Shown here: positions 6,538-7,175 of the stretch, piece after piece | Numbering within the stretch: the stretch's first letter is position 1 | How the letters are laid out: every line of letters starts with the position of its first letter | NCBI GenBank assembly: GCA_945957225.1 | Contig: CAMFKK010000120.1 | Span: forward strand, 1 to 7,175 | Direction: 5' to 3' | Source: an uncultured Sphingobacteriia bacterium | GTDB taxonomy: Bacteria > Bacteroidota > Bacteroidia > Chitinophagales > Chitinophagaceae | Length of the DNA: 7,175 bases | Program-made: the position numbers and the translations under genes | Notes under the pieces: model-generated | What the model was told of the DNA's origin: nothing | Databases searched by the model: none | The model's input: only the letters and a program-made list of their open reading frames with translations

Positions 6538-7175
6538 GGCTTTAATTGTTTGATTAAAGTTTCAGTACTGGAACTTATTTGATTGATAATATATAATTGC
6601 GATTTGTCATTAAGAAAATGCGAGTAGCTAAATTCCTTTTTTGCATTGTATTTCCAATCTTTTAATTCAGGAAACATTTTTTTAATCAATGACAAGTCTG
6701 ATTTGTTATTTTTTGAAACAATAATCACTTTGGTCATTGGTGCCGCTTTCATTTTTTCAATGCTGCCTTCCGTAATTTGATCTTCTGCTTCCATGATAGA
6801 ACAATAAGGGTATAATTGTCTAAAAACATTGAAGTCAGATTGCTGATGAGACAGAATGAATCTATAAGACATGGTATGTTCTAATTCATTGATCCAATTG
6901 GCATGCTTCTCATCGTAGGCTTTGATATAATTGTCTACAAAGGCTTTGTCAATGGATTTTCCTTCTTTTAAATAAGTGGCTACTAATGGATAAACTTCTT
7001 TGGCTAATTGATTAATATAGGGCAAATTATACCAGTCTCCTTTGTCTAAATTACCATGAATTTGTTCATATACATAGCCATTTCCAATAGCAGTGGCCAA
7101 TACTTCATTTAGTAATAAATAAGCATAATTGCTACACATAGATGGATTTTGTAAAAACCAGTTTTGAATACTATT
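6534..7175 (-). CDS. Unrecognised protein, N terminus beyond the right edge
   Basis: The frame is open from the right edge to TGA at 6536-6534, giving 213 visible residues. An ATG at 7139 exists, but the frame upstream of it (NSIQNWFLQNPS) reads like normal protein, so the true start probably lies outside the window. I do not recognise a family. The visible part is mixed helical and charged, rich in Tyr, Asn and Lys, with no transmembrane segment. The segment TKVIIVSKNNKSDLSLIKKMF followed by PELKDWKY looks like a beta-strand then helix of an alpha/beta fold, and QLYIINQISS near the C terminus another strand. It overlaps the DUF6958-like gene by four bases, so the two are probably co-translated. 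It may be a hydrolase-like or ligand-binding protein, but nothing here proves it. Confidence 0.7.
   Translation of the reverse strand, partial: NSIQNWFLQNPSMCSNYAYLLLNEVLATAIGNGYVYEQIHGNLDKGDWYNLPYINQLAKEVYPLVATYLKEGKSIDKAFVDNYIKAYDEKHANWINELEHTMSYRFILSHQQSDFNVFRQLYPYCSIMEAEDQITEGSIEKMKAAPMTKVIIVSKNNKSDLSLIKKMFPELKDWKYNAKKEFSYSHFLNDKSQLYIINQISSSTETLIKQLKP

Overview
The window looks like AT-rich chromosomal DNA from a member of the Bacteroidota, possibly Chitinophagaceae or a relative. The evidence is indirect: weak or absent Shine-Dalgarno sites, Bacteroidota-style exported and lipoprotein leaders, and a set of families (YitT/DUF2179, PL22-like, DUF1801, DUF4440-like, soluble PQQ glucose dehydrogenase-like, DUF4386) that is common in that phylum. 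No RNA gene, CRISPR array, insertion sequence, phage gene or known defence cassette was found. The first 47 bases are not biological: they are Illumina Nextera library sequence (end of P7, an 8-base i7 index, the read-2 primer and the Tn5 mosaic end), so this is a contig end that was assembled into adapter.

Layout. Bases 48-759 (minus strand) hold a YitT-type membrane protein cut off at its C terminus by the contig end; its frame stays open through the adapter, which would give a predicted protein a false tail. A 104-base divergent spacer separates it from a plus-strand gene (864-2111) for an exported beta-propeller of the oligogalacturonate lyase (PL22) family. From about 2146 to the right edge everything is on the minus strand, converging on the lyase gene. 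In transcription order (right to left) these are: an unrecognised protein cut by the right edge, a small DUF6958-like protein overlapping it by four bases, a DUF4386 membrane protein, a lipoprotein PQQ-type sugar dehydrogenase, a DUF1801 protein, an exported NTF2-like (DUF4440-type) protein, and an exported protein of unknown function whose reading frame is broken twice.

How the genes work together. The short gaps and overlaps (ATGA at 6534-6537, TAATG at 3036-3040) suggest one or two co-transcribed units, with a possible break at a small hairpin near 6236-6262. An exported PL22-like lyase beside a periplasm-facing sugar dehydrogenase hints at periplasmic sugar or uronate metabolism, but the two are in opposite orientation and no SusC/SusD pair or other pectin genes are present, so a shared pathway is only a guess.

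The point most worth a second look is the broken gene at 2146-3038. It has an in-frame TGA near codon 63, and further on a one-base frame change that falls exactly on an A AAT TTT heptamer, the canonical pattern for -1 ribosomal slippage. Gene decay or consensus error is the simpler reading. I see no convincing previously undescribed system in this window.
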